From Promethearchaeota archaeon (GTDB lineage Archaea > Asgardarchaeota > Lokiarchaeia > Sigyniarchaeales > SOKP01), in assembly GCA_019057355.1 (NCBI GenBank), contig DXJM01000253.1:1-6346 (forward strand): a DNA stretch of 6,346 nucleotides, given 5' to 3'. A model generated the notes under the pieces. That model did no database searches. It was not told where the DNA came from and worked only from the letters and a program-made list of their open reading frames with translations. Below are positions 5,111 through 6,346 of the stretch, piece by piece. Numbering within the stretch: position 1 is the first letter of the stretch; every line of letters starts with the position of its first letter. The position numbers and the translations under genes are program-made.

Positions 5111-6307
5111 ATGTACGAAGATTTAAATGATTATGATTCTACTCTAAAAGCTTATAATTCCATTCAAAAAAAAATAAATTGTTTAGCCGTTCAAATACCA
5201 AAAAGAAAAGGTTTTTTAGGATTTGACGGATATGTAGATTCTCTCTATTCATTGGTTCAATCCAGGGAAAATATTACTGAATGGAATAAAATGGAAAAAA
5301 TGGAAACTTTTGGTGGTTACGTTCTAAAAGTAGCGGGAAGTTCTGCTAATATTGAAAGAGTTCTAAAGAGAAAAATATCTGGAGGATTTGCTCCAAATAC
5401 CTGCAGGGCAATTAATAGCGTAGGAATGAACGTGACTCTAATGGCTGCGATTGGATATCCTGATGTCCATGATTCCTTTAAACATTTAGTCGAACAAGAT
5501 ACGGTTCACCCTATCCCGATATGCAATCCTGGTGAAACATTAGGATTAGAATTCGATAATGGTAAAATAATGCTAACGGATTTTGAAAATATTTTTAGCA
5601 TAAATTGGGAACGTTTGATAGAAAAAATAGGGATAGAGGGTTTATGTACCGAATTAGAAAATGCTGATATTATAGGTATGGGACATTGGTCTCTGGTTCA
5701 TGGTTTAACGGAAATATGGAAGAAAATGATAGAAAGTGTATTTCCATCCATAGATTCTCGCGATACCTTGTTTTTTGTAGACCTATCCGATATTAAAAAA
5801 AGGTCAAAATCTGATATCCTTGAGATGTTAAATACTTTAAAAGATATTGAGGAATATTTTCCCGTCTTGTTGAGCCTTAATGATCAAGAAGCGATAGACA
5901 TAACAAAAGCATTAGACGGTGTTCCCATTATCAATCCCAATAATCAATATCACTCCGATTATTATAAAGCAGGGATAAATATTAATGAAAAAGCAAATTT
6001 ATCCTATCTCGTCATACATTCACCCCACTTTGCAACCATTACAGCTAAAAATCAAGAGCATTTCTGGGTCACGGAAGGATATACATCAAAGCCACGATAT
6101 ACTACGGGGGCAGGAGATCATTTTCATTCGGGAACCGTTATTGGATTAAGCTGTGGTTTAAATCCTGCAGAATCTATTTTATTAGGTAATGCACTAACTG
6201 CGATCTTCGTGCGAACAGGAAAATCTCCATCCTTTAAGGAATTGGAACGATTTATTAGAGATTACTTAAACTATATTGAAAGTGATAATCCGGAATTTAG
6301 ATTATAA
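5111..6307 (+). CDS. PfkB/ribokinase-family kinase
   Basis: This 398-residue cytoplasmic kinase is expected to transfer the ATP gamma-phosphate to a sugar, nucleoside or similar alcohol. FLGFDGYVDSLYSLVQSR (35-52) is the first strand with substrate-contact Asp residues. AGSSANIERV (75-84), then ISGGFAPNTCRAINSVG (89-105), form the glycine-rich first PfkB signature region. TTGAGDHFHSGTVIGLSCGL (331-350) is the second signature with the anion hole and the catalytic base Asp336. The GFDG-Y/F-VD and AG.S.NIE features place it in a divergent 'PfkB carbohydrate kinase' subgroup rather than with ribokinase or fructokinase. It is about 80 residues longer than typical members, with a helical N-terminal extension (about 1-32) and extra mid-domain sequence (about 150-250). 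The specific substrate cannot be told. It ends a likely three-gene operon, and a sugar-like substrate would fit the divergent TrmB-type regulator. ATG 5111 is the only sensible start and has no Shine-Dalgarno. Confidence 0.9.
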   Translation: MYEDLNDYDSTLKAYNSIQKKINCLAVQIPKRKGFLGFDGYVDSLYSLVQSRENITEWNKMEKMETFGGYVLKVAGSSANIERVLKRKISGGFAPNTCRAINSVGMNVTLMAAIGYPDVHDSFKHLVEQDTVHPIPICNPGETLGLEFDNGKIMLTDFENIFSINWERLIEKIGIEGLCTELENADIIGMGHWSLVHGLTEIWKKMIESVFPSIDSRDTLFFVDLSDIKKRSKSDILEMLNTLKDIEEYFPVLLSLNDQEAIDITKALDGVPIINPNNQYHSDYYKAGININEKANLSYLVIHSPHFATITAKNQEHFWVTEGYTSKPRYTTGAGDHFHSGTVIGLSCGLNPAESILLGNALTAIFVRTGKSPSFKELERFIRDYLNYIESDNPEFRL

Positions 6308-6346
6308 CGCTATTATTAATCAAAATTTAAAAAAACAATAAAAAAT

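Noticed and set aside
1..6346. CRISPR array, insertion sequence, tRNA, rRNA or attachment site
   Set aside because: No regularly spaced direct repeats, transposase motifs, terminal inverted repeats or RNA-gene signatures were seen on either strand.
6308..6346. Terminator after the PfkB gene
   Set aside because: The 39 remaining bases are A-rich on the plus strand, with no stem or T-run.

Overview
The window is strongly AT-rich (GC looks near 30%, judged by eye) and reads as archaeal. The reasons are a TrmB-type sugar-responsive regulator, TATA-like elements, weak or absent Shine-Dalgarno sequences and a possible TTG start. One gene combines a roadblock/LC7-like domain with a Rab/Ras-type small GTPase carrying all five G motifs. 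That combination in a low-GC archaeal background points to an Asgard archaeon, perhaps Lokiarchaeia-like. This is inference from gene content, not a placement.

Layout. Positions 1-371 hold no gene I can support. Positions 372-2453 (+) encode a 693-residue fusion: roadblock-like domain, Rab-like GTPase, acidic linker, a degenerate PD-(D/E)XK-nuclease-like domain and a C-terminal DUF4268 domain. It converges on a TrmB-family regulator (2486-3382, -) with only 32 bp between the stop codons, and a near-perfect palindrome covers that junction. A 290-bp divergent intergenic region (3383-3672) follows. It carries several C(C/T)TAA / TTA(G/A)G half-sites and inverted repeats that could be operators. 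Downstream is a compact co-directional cluster: a DUF6125 / ATC-hydrolase-like protein (3673-4200), a metallo-beta-lactamase-fold hydrolase (about 4219-5088) and a PfkB/ribokinase-type kinase (5111-6307), with gaps of 18-33 and 22 bp.

How the parts may work together. TrmB regulators usually bind a sugar or related metabolite and control adjacent operons. The divergent arrangement therefore suggests that the 2486-3382 regulator controls the three-gene cluster, which would process a small metabolite by hydrolysis and phosphorylation; the substrate is not evident. The fusion gene lies on the other side of the regulator, points towards it and is probably a separate transcription unit. It is the most unusual item here. 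It joins a eukaryote-like GTPase switch to the two-domain module normally seen as a stand-alone DUF4268 protein, so a GTP-gated nucleic-acid-binding or nuclease-derived effector (possibly defence) is a reasonable hypothesis. The sequence alone does not show activity.
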